Source: Limnobacter thiooxidans
GTDB taxonomy: Bacteria > Pseudomonadota > Gammaproteobacteria > Burkholderiales > Burkholderiaceae_B
Assembly (NCBI RefSeq): GCF_036323495.1
Contig: NZ_AP028947.1
Span: 1,116,001 to 1,180,000, forward strand
Direction: 5' to 3'
Length of the DNA: 64,000 nt
The translations under genes and the position numbers were made by a program. Positions 63,087-64,000 of the stretch are shown here, piece after piece; within the stretch, counting starts at the first letter, position 1; each line of letters starts with the position of its first letter. Under the pieces are notes generated by a model. The model was not told the DNA's origin. It did no database searches and worked only from the letters and a program-made list of their open reading frames with translations.

Positions 63087-64000
63087 TTTCTGCCTCGTCT
63101 GTCTGATTGCCTCTTGGGATTGAAACCATGACCGTGGTTCCTGATCCCGTTGATCCACTGACATCGACCCAGCCGTCAAAAGCGGCAACCCGCTCCTGCA
63201 TGCCCCGAAGGCCAAATGAAGTGTCTTTTAATTTATCAGCATTCTCGATGCCGCGGCCATTATCTCGAACCTCTAACGATAGTTCATTTTCAGTGACAAA
63301 CAACTCCACATCAACCCTAGTGGCTTGTGCATGTTTCACAATATTGGTCAAAGCCTCTTGTAGGATGCGAAACAAGGCAGTGCTCAGCTCGGGATCCAGT
63401 TGTAATTCTTCCACATTGCTCTGAAATTCCCCCTGAATCTGGGTGCGCTTCTGAAAATCTTTCATCTGCCAGTCTAGCGCGGGAATCAAGCCGTAGTCCA
63501 AAATTCCGGGGCGCAGGTCTTTGGCAATCCGCTGACTGCTGGCCAGCAAATGTTCAATCAATTCCAGCATGTCGTCCAGCTTTTCTGCAGCGGGTGTGTC
63601 CAGACTCAAATTCTTGTTCAACCACGCTACGTCCGCTTTCAGTTTGGTGAGCGAGCCGCCCATGTCGTCGTGAATCTCACGAGCAATCGCACCGCGTTCC
63701 TGTTCTCGTCGTTTTTCGAATTCAGTGGTGACCCTTCTCAACTCGGTTTGCGCGTTCAGCAAATGGTTTTCTGCTTCCTTGCGGTCTGAAATATCCAGCA
63801 ATACGCCATCCCAGACAAACATGTTGCCCCGTGCCTTGGCCACTGCATTCATCAGCACCCAGCGCTCGGAATACTTCCCATGCGGCTTCAGACGACCTTC
63901 CCATGTCAGGTGGGCGCCTGCCTGTGGAGGCTCAAGCAACATCTCGAAAAGACTTGCAGCATCATCAGCTGCAAACTGCTCAAAAAAATAATTCGGATTT
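63079..64000 (-). CDS. PAS histidine kinase (NarX/DegS type), N-terminus beyond window
   Basis: The visible C-terminal ~306 residues hold a PAS/PAC end (FVWDGVLLDISDRKEAE), a HisKA_3 dimerisation domain with the phospho-acceptor motif REIHDDMGGSLTKLKADV, and an HATPase with ALTNIVKHAQATRVDV and VRDNGRGIE. The frame stays open to the right edge, so the gene is partial. HisKA_3 kinases pair with NarL-type regulators, which fits the overlapping downstream gene. The signal is unknown. Confidence 0.92.
   Translation of the reverse strand, partial: NPNYFFEQFAADDAASLFEMLLEPPQAGAHLTWEGRLKPHGKYSERWVLMNAVAKARGNMFVWDGVLLDISDRKEAENHLLNAQTELRRVTTEFEKRREQERGAIAREIHDDMGGSLTKLKADVAWLNKNLSLDTPAAEKLDDMLELIEHLLASSQRIAKDLRPGILDYGLIPALDWQMKDFQKRTQIQGEFQSNVEELQLDPELSTALFRILQEALTNIVKHAQATRVDVELFVTENELSLEVRDNGRGIENADKLKDTSFGLRGMQERVAAFDGWVDVSGSTGSGTTVMVSIPRGNQTDEAEND

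Overview
The window looks like a chromosomal segment of a motile betaproteobacterium, most likely Burkholderiales. This is inferred from gene content and protein character (flhDC master regulator, betaproteobacterial fli/flg order, short two-domain flagellins, cheZ, FliK-like/FlhX pair); a Limnobacter-like organism would fit, but genus was not tested. Base composition is moderate and fairly even. No rRNA, tRNA, CRISPR array, prophage or insertion sequence was found.

Layout. (1) 225-4788: ectABCD for ectoine and hydroxyectoine, followed without a gap by a sodium:solute symporter, an osmoprotection operon. (2) 4941-7429: a membrane sensor kinase with an eroded ATP-binding domain and a single-domain response regulator. 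(3) 7449-18900, minus strand: fliRQPONMLKJIHGF (export gate, C ring, stator-associated FliL, hook ruler, export ATPase, MS ring), with fliE divergent. (4) 19519-26309: a HerA/YjgR-type ATPase, then on the minus strand a YcgR-like PilZ brake, an FlhX-like mini-FlhB, a second FliK-like protein, fliT, fliS, fliD and flaG. (5) 26493-30834: four flagellin genes in an A-B-A-B array. (6) 31284-40440, plus strand: flhDC, motAB, cheV-cheY-cheZ-cheA and one chemoreceptor, with an orphan Hpt protein convergent to it. (7) 40966-50254: flhB, flhA, flhF, an FlhG-like protein that has lost its P-loop, fliA, a sensor kinase split by an in-frame TGA, and a response regulator. (8) 50229-61680: flgN, flgM, flgA (minus) and flgBCDEFGHIJKL (plus). 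(9) 62457-64000, minus: a NarL-type response regulator and its histidine kinase, which runs off the end.

Together sections 3-8 supply nearly a whole flagellum and its regulation: FlhDC on top, FliA (sigma-28) and FlgM in the middle, and late genes behind sigma-28-like promoters recognisable upstream of motA, flgM, flaG and two of the four flagellins. The chemotaxis set has no cheW, cheR, cheB or cheD in the window.

The least explained sequence is a family of four 140-155 bp nested palindromes with GAAAACC...GGTTTTC ends in the two largest gene-free gaps (42097-42853 and 61681-62456). Their stems differ in sequence between copies but keep pairing.
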